Shown: piece by piece, positions 55,508 through 64,000 of the stretch
Layout of the letters: every line of letters begins with the position of its first letter
How positions within the stretch are numbered: position 1 is the stretch's first letter
Assembly: GCA_017311185.1 (NCBI GenBank)
Contig: JAESUZ010001745.1
Coordinates: forward strand, 328,471-392,470
DNA length: 64,000 bases
Origin: Proteles cristata cristata
Lineage: Eukaryota > Chordata > Mammalia > Carnivora > Hyaenidae
Reading direction: 5' to 3'
Notes under the pieces: model-generated
The model's input: only the letters and a program-made list of their open reading frames with translations
The model's database searches: none
Told to the model about the DNA's origin: nothing
Made by a program: the position numbers and the translations under genes

Positions 55508-57290
55508 GTTGGTAGCATAAGTGGTCTTAGAAAACAGATCCTTAGAATGAGAGTGTGCAATTTGATCATTCTCTGATAAAAGAAAGATCCCACTGCTGAT
55601 ACTATTTGGGATGGTGGTAATGTTGTAGCATTGCTATTAGAAGCTTTTCAGGAACGCTAAAGGTCTGCAGAAGCAGCTCTTCTCTCCAACTGACAGCTTC
55701 TAATGCTTGGAAGCTATGCAAAGGCTTCACTTGAAGACTTTCAGAAATGATGCTTGTCTTTCTCAAGATCTGCTTACACCTTTTCTCATTGTGCCTGGGC
55801 CAACAAGTGGGGTCAAGTCAGCATGGGTGCAGAAGAGAAGTACAGTCTCTGCTATTAGAAGAAGTGAATTATTAATTAAAGAACTAAGGTATATGGCTAA
55901 TAACTGATAAGAACTGGGAGAAGAGAATGGGAATAGTGTAAGATGGTGGTGGGGGCAAAACATAAAACTCGGTAAGGATGAGTTTATTGCTATGGAGGTG
56001 CTTTCTTATAACTCAGGGTTTAACATACAGGCAATAATGCTTGGATTGAGTCCTAATATACTGCTTGGATAGCTTCTTGACAGAGATAATGATCACATGG
56101 TAAATGAGATGGAGATCTTGTAACTGCCTTGGTAGACAATTGAGCAAGGAATCAGAAGTTCAAATGAATGGCCAAGCTAGAATAACTTTATTACATAAAA
56201 CAGCTATGTTCCCCTGTTGTGTGCAAATGACACTTCTTTCACTTAAGCAATGAAGAATGCACTGGTAAGGAGGACATTGGCATCACTGATGGCTGTCCTC
56301 TGTAAGCAAGTTGATACAAGAGTTGCTACTATGGAATTAACTGTAGTATCAACAGGAGTGATAGAATTCTAGAATAGAGGAGGCTCAATGGTGAGCTTAA
56401 CCACCAGATGTAGGGTGGTCCTAATTACTGAAATGGGCAACTCAGTTGGATAGCAACCATGGGATCTATGTACGGGATCTGTGACAATGGCTGATGGTGT
56501 ATGGTTTCTTAAAGACAATAGAGATGGGCAGCCAATGAGCTTGAATTATATAGCCAAATATTAAGATCTTGAAAATAAAATATTAAAGTCAACCGGAGTA
56601 ATAGAAAAAAAACAAAAAACAAAAAACTCATCCCTACCCATTTTCCATTCCTGAGCCTATTGACTGAAATGAAAAGCCAGTCTCCTTGAGGAAGAACTAT
56701 GTATTTCTTAAATAAGTATTTCCAGAAACTGTTTACCAGTTTATTACCAAAGGGCATGACCATTTACTAACATACCTTACACTAGGGTTGGACAATGCCA
56801 GATGCCTCAGATCACTCTGTCATGGATTCCTTATTAGAAATGCTGAAGGTGAGGGCTAGGAAACGGAATCCTGGCCCATTGTCAGCTTCCAGCAGGTCAA
56901 ATCCACAACCCTTAAGTTCTTGAGGGTATAATCATGGTGGCTACCCTCAGCCACTGGCAGAATCATCACTTTGGTTTCCTAACCTGTGCAGTGAGAACCA
57001 TTCTGATAGGAAAAACAAGTGGAAGCCTCTGAAATGGTACTCTCCACTCCACAAACCCCACCAACTCCCACCCTATACTCTGGTGAAGGTAGTAAACCAG
57101 AGTACTACCACAGTACTTCATCACAGGAGGAATTGCAGGAATTCTACCAAAGACTAATACAAAAAGCAAGAGTAGCCTTCTTTACCATATCAAAATTGAC
57201 TTCATCTATATAGCCTGTATGAAAAACCAGATGGATCATGGTAAATGCAGGTGAACTACAAAATGGAGCAGTGCTAGCCTGTGTTAGTCA
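55508..57290 (+). pseudogene. Decayed ERVL-class internal region (gag/pol-like)
   Basis: Sequence downstream of the LTR at 55017 is in the right position for a provirus interior. At 57000-57270 the nucleotide string (GTGGAAGCCTCTGAAATGG ... AAAACCAGATGGATCATGG) resembles the pol region of ERVL elements just before and into reverse transcriptase. Stops and frameshifts are many: the longest local frame is 64 codons (57019-57213). The match ends near 57290, and no env or 3' LTR was seen. It cannot encode a working protein. The earlier part (55600-57000) is assigned by position only. Confidence 0.5.
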
Positions 57291-57339
57291 TTATTTTTTT
57301 TATAACAGTTACGGTGGAAGTGAAATGAAGAAACTGTTT

Positions 57340-57770
57340 CTAGGAAAAGGAAGGGATCATCTATGTTGTGTGCTGCTGATATGTAAACTAACATGAGAAC
57401 TGAGAATTGACTATTGGATTTAATAGCCTGAAGGTAACTGTTGACCTCTTGACAAGAGCTATTTTGGGTAAAGTAGTGGTGGCAAAAGCCCGGTAGGGTA
57501 GGATTTAAGGAAGAATGAAGGAGAATAATGGGAGCTAAGAAATATAGGCAACTGTTTTTGAAAAAAATTTTTCTATAAGAAGAGTGGCTAGAGGGGATAT
57601 GAGGTCAAAGGGTTTATGTTTTAATGGGAGAAATTATAGCATTTTTATATAGATAGGACATGTTCAGGAAAAAGGACAGAGTTATGTGGGTAAGGGAAGA
57701 ATTGCAGCAGCAATTTCCCTGAGTAGGTAAAAAGTGTTGGAATCCAGTATACAAACCAAAGGACTGAATT
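57340..57770 (+). repeat. Ancient mammal-wide repeat, family not assigned
   Basis: GAGAACTGAGAATTGACTATTGG, GTGGTGGCAAAAGCCCGG, GGGAGAAATTATAGCATTTTTATATAG and GAGTAGGTAAAAAGTGTTGGAATCCAG follow a common old repeat pattern, possibly the same family as 46330-47270 (another section). Confidence 0.5.
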
Positions 57771-57774
57771 TTTT

Positions 57775-58350
57775 TAAATTGCTTTTGAATAGATGAGGTT
57801 GTGTGTAAATGAATGAAATGAATGAAAAGTTTTCTCTTTAGGTAACTGTGGTTGGTTAGTAGTAGGTAAACATGGCTTCAGAAAATATCACTCGGGAATT
57901 TTTAAAACTTTAAGATACCTCAAGCATCTTATTATCTATAATTGGTCAAGTTTTGAACATTGGAGATGTAGTGTTATAATTATGTCTACTATCAACTCAG
58001 AAAAATGGCTAAGTCTTTCTCATCCACCAAATGTAAAAGTTAAGTACTTTTAGCCTTTAAATTCTTTTATTTCTCTCTAATACATATTTCAAAGGAAACT
58101 ATTATAAAATTCTAACAATTCAGATGAGATGAGACTAATATTTTTCTATATGCATCTGAGCATTTGTGTAACCATAACTTAGGCTTTCATGTTCCCTTAT
58201 TGATTTTTAAGCTGTATGTCCAATTTTCAAGAGCAAAACTCTGAGAAATGATGAGGTTCTTGTTAGTTTTGGGTAAGTTAAAAGTAGATGGGGGAGGAGA
58301 AAATCTCGAGAAGACTGAGCACTTGTAAAAGTGCTGAGAAACAGACTGTT
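57775..58350. other. Unassigned non-coding stretch
   Basis: No named repeat or gene recognised. Confidence 0.4.
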
Positions 58351-58354
58351 CTGG

Positions 58355-58515
58355 GGTGAATGACCTCAGAAATCACCTCACTCAGCCCCTTGAGTTTGAA
58401 GTGAAGGAGTGTCAGGGAAATTAAGTAATTTACCCTAAATGATTAAATAATGGCCGAGCAAGCATTAGAGGCAAGGATTCCCGACTCCTAATCTAGTGCT
58501 CTTTCTACCATACGT
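58355..58515 (-). repeat. MIR-family relic, antisense
   Basis: GACCTCAGAAATCACCTCACTCAGCCCC ... TTAAGTAATTTACCC ... GATTCCCGACTCCTAATCTAGTGCTCTTTCTACC matches the reversed MIR-family pattern. Confidence 0.7.
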
Positions 58516-58864
58516 TTCGTTTTGAATGCATTAGATTTGCAACAAAGTCAGTGTGTCAAATTTTGGGATATGCATAATTATTTTTAGTATGATATATAGA
58601 CACAAAGAGCAAGTTTATATAAATGAGTCATTCATGTTTTCTTTTATGCAGTCAAACATGATTTTTATTTTCGAATAAAATAACTTAGATTTTTGGAAAA
58701 TGGTGTTAATTCATTTTGTCAAAGAGTAAGTCAGGTCAAGAGATATTTTTCCTATTTTGTTAGAAGTAGAGCCTAGAAAACCATACTGTTTTAAATTGAG
58801 GGAGGAAGAAAAAATGCTTTTCATCAGTCAGTATGGTTAGATCACTAAGAAGGGATTTGCCTTT

Positions 58865-58960
58865 ATCGTTTAATCTTTCCAAAAGCTTTCTGAATAGGCA
58901 TTATTTCCAATGTACATGTAAGCTAATAAGCTCACAAAGGTAAGTAATGGTTCCAGATAA
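58865..58960 (-). repeat. MIR fragment, antisense
   Basis: GTTTAATCTTTCCAAAAGCTTTCTGAATAGGCATTATTTCC ... GCTCACAAAGGTAAGTAATGG resembles the reversed MIR core. Confidence 0.5.
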
Positions 58961-59119
58961 AAATGTCCAGAAAGTGAGGAACTGATATCTCACTGAAGAA
59001 CACTTTATGAAAGAAAGGAAAATATTACTGACCTCACAATTTTGTGCAGGTTTGGCTGTTCTATATGATTTTGCTTCTATTTACTCTATTAGGAATAATG
59101 GCATAGTGATAAGAACAAA

Positions 59120-59250
59120 AAAGCATGGGCAGTCAACGAGTCGCTGATGGTTTGATTGATTGTCTGCTCTATTTTCTTTCACCAACTTCTTTGTGACTAT
59201 AAGAAAGTTACTTACGCTCTCTTTGTCCTCATCTAATTTTTCAGATCAAT
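59120..59250 (+). repeat. Possible MIR fragment
   Basis: CTTTGTGACTATAAGAAAGTTACTTACGCTCTCTTTGTCCTCATCTAA resembles the MIR core. Confidence 0.45.
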
Positions 59251-59662
59251 TTCAATTTCATGTTCCAATATTTATGAGCCTACAAGCTCATAAATGTCCT
59301 GATGATTTAAATTTTCACAGAATAGATATAACCTTTGCACCATTGACAATTTTGGTGACTATTATGATTCTATTTCTATTGAAGACATATTTGGACATTA
59401 TACAAGCTAGTAATCTGACAGATGCATTGACTGATTCATATGCTATTTAAAGAGATACTGATAAGTAATATAGAAACAAAATAGATGCATGTGGGTTTTT
59501 TCTGTGAAAAGGAGAAGGAACGGAAATATACCTAATTTTTTAAAATGATATAATATATAGTAATTTCCCAAAAGTTTCTAATAAAAGAAAATAGCTAGTG
59601 CCTGAAAACCCAAAGGAACACTGGACTAGAAGTCAATATGAAACTTTTGGTGAAATATCTCT

Positions 59663-59664
59663 AT

Positions 59665-59700
<36 letters not shown>

Positions 59701-59714
59701 TATTTTACTTATTT

Positions 59715-59750
<36 letters not shown>

Positions 59751-59942
59751 GAGAGAGGGAGAGAGAGAGAGCATGAGCAGGGGAGCGCCAGAGAGAGAGG
59801 GAGACACAGAATCAGAAACAGCCTCCAGGCTCTGAGCTGGCTGTCAACACAGAACCCAACCCGGGGCTCAAACCCACAAACAGTGAGATCATGATCTGAG
59901 CCAAAGTCGGATGCTTAACCGACTGAGCCACTCAGGCGCCCC
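59663..59942 (-). mobile_element. CAN-SINE with (ATTT)n-expanded tail
   Basis: The TSD TGAAATATCTCT lies at 59651-59662 and 59943-59954. The reversed tail has grown to nine or more ATTT units, followed by a ~70 bp GA-rich block. Close to consensus otherwise (CCGACTGAGCCACTCAGGCG). Confidence 0.94.
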
Positions 59943-59996
59943 TGAAATATCTCTTTTTAAATTTGATGATATATAAATATCAATATGCCAAACTTT

Positions 59997-60220
59997 GTTT
60001 AAAGTTTATTTATTTATTTTGATACAGAAAGAATGTGAGTTGGAGGAGAGGCAAAGAGAGAGAGAGAGAGAGAGAAAGAGAGGGAGAGAGTCCCAGGTAG
60101 GGTCCATGCTGTCAGTGCAGACAGAGCCTAACATGGAGCTCAAGCTCAGGAAGCATGAGATCATGACCTGAGCCAAAATCAAAAGCCAGACACTTAACTG
60201 ACTGAGCCACCCAGGAGCTG
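59997..60220 (-). mobile_element. Older CAN-SINE, antisense
   Basis: TSD CAATATGCCAAACTTT (59981) and CAATATACCAAACTTT (60221), one difference. The body has GTCAGTGCAGACAGAGCC and CTGACTGAGCCACCCAGGAGC. Confidence 0.92.
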
Positions 60221-60494
60221 CAATATACCAAACTTTTACTAGCACTTCAGCTAGTTTAGGATATAGTCAATGATAACATTAAAAACTATAGGAAAAGAAA
60301 TGAAACTGAGAAGCCATTCAACATTGAAGTTCTACTTTATGAACTTATTTTAAGAACTTTTTCTAGGACAAATCATGAAAACTTGAAAATATACCTTCAA
60401 AATCTTTTCCCTCCACTTCCTCAACATATATTTCTGTAAAGCACCTCTCATATAAGACTTGGTGTTATTAGGTGCTCTGAGAATTTTTTTTTTT

Positions 60495-60698
60495 AATGTT
60501 TTATTTATTTTTTAGGAGAGAGAGAGAGCGTGAGCAGGGGAGGGCCAGAGAAAGAGGGAGTCACAGACTGAAACAGGCTCCAGGCTCTGAGCTGGCAGTC
60601 AGCACAGAGCCCGACGCAGGGCTCGAACCCACGAACTGCAAGATCATGACCTAAGCGAAAGTCCGACGCTTAACCGACTAAGCCACCTAGGCGCCCCA
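60495..60698 (-). mobile_element. Young felid CAN-SINE
   Basis: TSD CTGAGAATTTTTTTTTT at ~60477 and 60699. The subgroup markers GAGTCACAGACTGAAAC, GGCAGTCAGCACAG and GACCTAAGCGAAAGTCC match the copy at 22591. Confidence 0.94.
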
Positions 60699-60772
60699 CT
60701 GAGAATTTTTTTTTTAATGGAAAAGACATTACTATCCTCAAATGACTTAGGGTTTAGAAGAGCAAATAAGAC

Positions 60773-60864
60773 AAATATATATATATGACAAATATATATA
60801 TGTTTTATATATATATACATGTATATATATATATATATACACATACATATATATATATATATAA
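60773..60864. repeat. TA-rich palindromic microsatellite
   Basis: Several TATATATA blocks joined by TGACAAA, TGTTTTA, CATG and CACATACA links. Able to extrude cruciforms. Confidence 0.85.
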
Positions 60865-61151
60865 ATGTGGTGCAAGTGAGAAAATTTGAAAAGTCACAGA
60901 AAAGTAGTAAAAAAATCTGACTAGATTTGTGGTTGAGATGACCGTGAAATTACAGATGTTGCATCACCCAACCATGAACATGTAGTATCTACTCCATAAA
61001 GTTTTTGTACATTCCTGTAAGGTTAATTCCAATTCACATGACTATTATGAATGGATCTTTATTTTGTAGTTGGTAATTGCTGGTGGGGGAAAAATATTTT
61101 GATTTTTCAAATTGATTCTATAGAATTTGCTGATTTATTTAAATTGCTGTT

Positions 61152-61350
61152 GGGGCACCTGAGTGGCTCAGTTGGTTAAGCATCTGACTCGATTTTGGCT
61201 CAGGTTATGATCTCACAGCCTGGAGACTGAGCTACACATTAAGTTCCCCATTGAGTGTGGAACATGCTTACGATTCTCTCTTTCTCTCCCTCTGTCCCTC
61301 CCCGCTGCTTGTGCGCTCTCTCTCAGAAAAATATAGATAAACAAACAAAT
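61152..61350 (+). mobile_element. Older CAN-SINE
   Basis: Head GGGGCACCTGAGTGGCTCAG, GTTATGATCTCACAGCCTGG and tail GAAAAATATAGATAAACAAAC. Diverged; no clear TSD. Confidence 0.88.
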
Positions 61351-61437
61351 AATCACAATAGCTCTGATAGATGGTTGTTCATATTGGTCTAGAATTTTGG
61401 TGGTCAGGCCTTAGGAAACTAACAAAGTTCCAAGTTT

Positions 61438-61639
61438 TGGGGTACCTGGATGCTTACTTGGTTATGCATTCCATTTCTTGGTTTTGGCTCAGGTCATGAT
61501 ATCATGGTTTGTGAGTTCGAGCCCTGCATCAGGCTCTGTGCTGACAGCAGGGAGCCTTCTTGGGATCCCTCTCTTCTCTCTCTGCCCCTCCCATGCTCTC
61601 TTTCACTCTCAAAATAAATAAGTTAATTTAAAAAAGAGA
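61438..61639 (+). mobile_element. Older CAN-SINE
   Basis: TSD AAAGTTCCAAGTTT (61424) and AAAGTTTCAAGTTT (61639). The head is degraded (GGGGTACCTGGATGCTTAC); the B-box region GTTCGAGCCCTG is clear. Confidence 0.9.
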
Positions 61640-62339
61640 AAGTTTCAAGTTTCTAGTCTTAGTCTCAGGAGGTGTTTTCTTTTAGTTTTTAATAATGTCA
61701 AATATTGTTCTGTATCATTGGAGAAATTACATGATTGTCCAGTTTGCTTTCATTGATTTGGTGAACTATAATTGGTAGACTTTTCTGTTATTCAATAATT
61801 TTTTCAATCATGGGTTAAACTTTACCTGATTGTTATTTTCAATACATTATTGAAGTTGGTAGGCTCATGTGCTACTATGAATTTTGGCATCTATATTCAT
61901 AAGGGAAATGGTTGTATACTTTTCTTTTCTTATACAACCACAAGCTAATACTGGAATCAAGGCTATGTTAGCATCCTAAAATCTATTAGGCAACTCCCTC
62001 CTCAACCATGTTTAAAATTACATTGATATAATACAGGGTTACCTATTCATTGATAGTTTTGTAAGCCTTACCTGAAACCCTGTGGGTCTGAGATTAATTG
62101 CTTCGTTACCTACATTTGAGGTATCTATATTTTCTTGTATCAAATTTTGGCATTTTATTTTCTGGTAGAGAACATATTGTCTGTCCATTTAATCTAGATT
62201 ATTCCTTTTTAATAGAATTGCTTAAATTATCTGTTTATTATTTTAAAAACCTCTATTATGTCTATCTATTATGTCTATACTTCTCTGGCCTCTGTTTGTT
62301 CACTCTTTTTGTATTTGCCTCTTTCAGAAAAAAAAAGAG

Positions 62340-62465
62340 AAAAAGACAATTGCTTCAGGAGACTAATAAAGGCTTCATGGATCAGTTGCCTTGGGGGAAG
62401 GCAAGATTGTAAGAACAAGGTGTCATAAGTAAACAGATGTATGTAAGCAGTCACATAGGTGAGAA

Positions 62466-62505
<40 letters not shown>

Positions 62506-63175
62506 AATTAAAGGAGTAGATAGAATATTGTTCAAAATGCTTGGAGTGGAGAATACATATTATAAGGAAAGGACCTGGATGAAAATACCTTAAATATAGG
62601 TTTGGCACTTGAACTAGAGCAAAAGAGCTTATCTAGGAATTAGTTCAAGAGGTAATATGCAAGTTTTTTGACAAAGAACATAACACGACTAGAGGTAAGG
62701 ATTTACCTGGCATAGGTTATGGAATAACTGAATAAAGGACAACCAAAGAAAGACATTAGTCATTCATACACGGTTATGAGTTATCTTAATTCAATAGTTA
62801 AGAACCTCTTGAGTTAAAGAAAAAAAAATTTAGACTGCACATTCTTCCTTGACTCATATAGCACTTCTTGTTTAATGGAGTTTTTGCTATCTGGTTTCTA
62901 CCCCAACTGTTCAATATCTCAAAACATCATGGACCTGCTCTTGCCGAGTCAAATAACATGTTTGTATTTTTCATCCTATTGGAAATTCTGTTGGTCTTCA
63001 CTGCTATGACATTAAGGCAATTTTCTCTTACCTTAGCTTCTGTGAGACTTTATTCTCCTCCTCCACCCCTGCATGTTCATATTTACCAAGTTTGCTTTTG
63101 GGCAGTTAGGGCTGGGTAAAGGATTCTAGGCAATTTCATTTCTTCTCATAGCCTCAGTCATAACTTTTACTATGA
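62340..63175. other. Unassigned non-coding stretch with a (TG)n run
   Basis: It contains the microsatellite at 62467-62503. The rest is not recognised. Confidence 0.45.
62467..62503. repeat. (TG)n microsatellite
   Basis: About 18 uninterrupted TG units. Confidence 0.97.
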
Positions 63176-63179
63176 TAAC

Positions 63180-63290
63180 TCCCAAATCTAGACTGTGAAC
63201 TTACCGAGAGCATGGTCTGTACCTTTTTCACCATTGTAGGCCCGTTGCCTCGCATTTATTTAGTAAGTATGTTCCAGGAACCTGCACTAA
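63180..63290 (+). repeat. L2 fragment
   Basis: CTAGACTGTGAACTTACCGAGAGCATGGTCTGTACC ... CACCATTGTAGGCCC matches 'CTAGACTGTGAGCTCCTTGAGGGCAGGGACC ... ATCCCCAGTGCC'. Confidence 0.7.
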
Positions 63291-63417
63291 ACCAGGAACC
63301 TGATAGATACTAGACATACAATATCAACAGGATGGGCGCAATCTCTGTAAAGATTATAGTAATAAATAGTTCTCAAATGGATGAGTGAATGCCTGTCTTC
63401 AGCCTTAGTCTCACTTT

Positions 63418-63615
63418 CTTTTGTTTTTTATTTATTTTGAGAGAGAAAGTGCAAGTGGAGGAGGGACAGAGAGAGAGGGGGAGGGAGAATCCCAAACAGG
63501 CTCCACACTGTCAGCACAGACCCTGACATGTCGCCCAAACTCATGAACTGTGAGATCATGACCTGAGCTGAAATCTAGAGTTTGACACTTAAACAACTAA
63601 GCCACCCAGGACCCC
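63418..63615 (-). mobile_element. Older CAN-SINE, antisense
   Basis: TSD CAGCCTTAGTCTCA at 63400 and 63616. The reversed body runs from TTTTTTATTTATTTTGAGAG to AAGCCACCCAGGACCCC. Confidence 0.92.
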
Positions 63616-63809
63616 CAGCCTTAGTCTCAGTTTTAAGCTCCACACCTGTCAGATATTTTTATCTGGGTATTCATGCCGATGTATCAAGAAAAACATATCC
63701 AAAACCAGTGAATCATCTTTTCTAAATATTTCCTCTTGTGGTTTTTTATTTCAGACGATTATATTACCCTTTTTCAGGTCTATTAACTTAAAAAAATCCC
63801 AAGCATCTT

Positions 63810-64000
63810 GGGGCGCCTGGGTGGCTTAGTCGGTTAAGCGTCCGACTTTCGCTTAGGTCATGATCTCGCGGTTCGTGGGTTTGGGCCCCGCGTCGGGCTC
63901 TGTGCTGACTGCCAGCTCAGAGCCTGGAGCCTGTTTCAGTCTGTGACTCCCTCTCTCTCTGACCCTCCCCTGCTGCTCACACTATCTTTCTCTCTCTCTC
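63810..64000 (+). mobile_element. Young felid CAN-SINE, 3' part cut by the window edge
   Basis: Head GGGGCGCCTGGGTGGCTTAG, GACTTTCGCTTAGGTCATG, GACTGCCAGCTCAG and GACTCCCTCTCTCTCTGACC, nearly identical to the copy at 35605. It runs into the CT block at the window end. Confidence 0.96.

Larger units (their letters stand above)
60930..62330 (-). repeat. Old L1 ORF2 fragment, antisense, with two SINEs
   Basis: Plus-strand landmarks in reversed ORF2 order are CCATGAACATGTAGTATCTAC, GGCATCTATATTCATAAGGG, ATACTGGAATCAAGGCTATGTTAGCATCC, CAACTCCCTCCTC and CCTGAAACCCTGTGGGTCTG. The SINEs at 61152 and 61438 interrupt it. No usable frame remains. Confidence 0.68.

Noticed and set aside
59598..59894. 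Plus-strand ORF with Ile/Leu-Phe-Ile-Tyr and Arg-Glu repeats
   Set aside because: It is the (ATTT)n tail and (GA)n block of an antisense SINE.
1..64000. A host gene system or operon
   Set aside because: No bacterial, organellar or viral gene layout is present. SINEs, L1s, LTRs and microsatellites identify gene-poor mammalian nuclear DNA.

Overview
This window is nuclear DNA from a placental mammal, almost certainly a cat (Felidae). The main evidence is about 29 copies of a roughly 200-225 bp tRNA-derived SINE. Its head reads GGGGCGCCTGGGTGGCTCAG, followed by a B-box-like GGTTCGAGCCC, a CT-rich block and an A-rich tail, which is the felid CAN-SINE (SINEC_Fc-like) layout. Older mammal-wide repeats (MIR, L2, MER5, Tigger, MaLR/ERVL LTRs, L1M) fill much of the rest. 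I see no host gene, no convincing exon, no CpG island, and no rRNA, tRNA or CRISPR. The window looks like intergenic or deep intronic DNA, and almost all short ORFs in it are chance or repeat-derived.

Layout. 0-12.4 kb: two SINEs, a 5'-truncated young L1 end (3.0-3.8 kb), a solo LTR splitting a MIR (6.1-6.8 kb), and a head-to-head pair of old L1M fragments with an MLT2-type LTR in the second (9.8-12.3 kb). 14.4-24.2 kb: more SINEs; a complex locus at 16.3-20.1 kb in which a ~543 bp block is duplicated into an old L1 2.6 kb away; an interstitial telomere-like (CCCTAA)n tract at 20.74-20.86 kb; and a SINE-in-SINE nest beside a (TTTTC)n tract at 22.5-23.0 kb. 26-30.5 kb: SINEs, a MIR relic, an L2 end and an (AC)n microsatellite. 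30.4-35.6 kb: a SINE-free block with a MER5-like and a hAT-like relic, L2 and MIR pieces, and the longest ORF of the window (204 codons, unassigned).

35.6-44.8 kb: a very young full-length SINE, two antisense LTRs, and two copies of one Tigger-type DNA transposon. One copy holds a second DNA transposon and the other holds two SINEs inserted at one spot. 45-54 kb: a C-rich unassigned tract, L2, MIR and other old repeats, several SINEs and a ~110 bp inverted repeat (50.17-50.63 kb). 54-58 kb: a tail-only retroposed insertion, a hexamer satellite, and an ERVL-class provirus relic (LTR plus broken pol-like sequence). 58-64 kb: MIR relics, two dense SINE clusters, TA-rich and TG microsatellites, an antisense old L1, and a young SINE cut by the window end.

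Nothing here works as a gene system. The interest lies in genome dynamics: nested insertions with readable target-site duplications (TSDs), a non-retroposed insertional duplication, telomere-repeat capture, and probable young SINE insertions. Repeat family names rest on recalled consensus sequences without a database search. Boundaries not marked by a TSD are accurate to about 10-30 bp.
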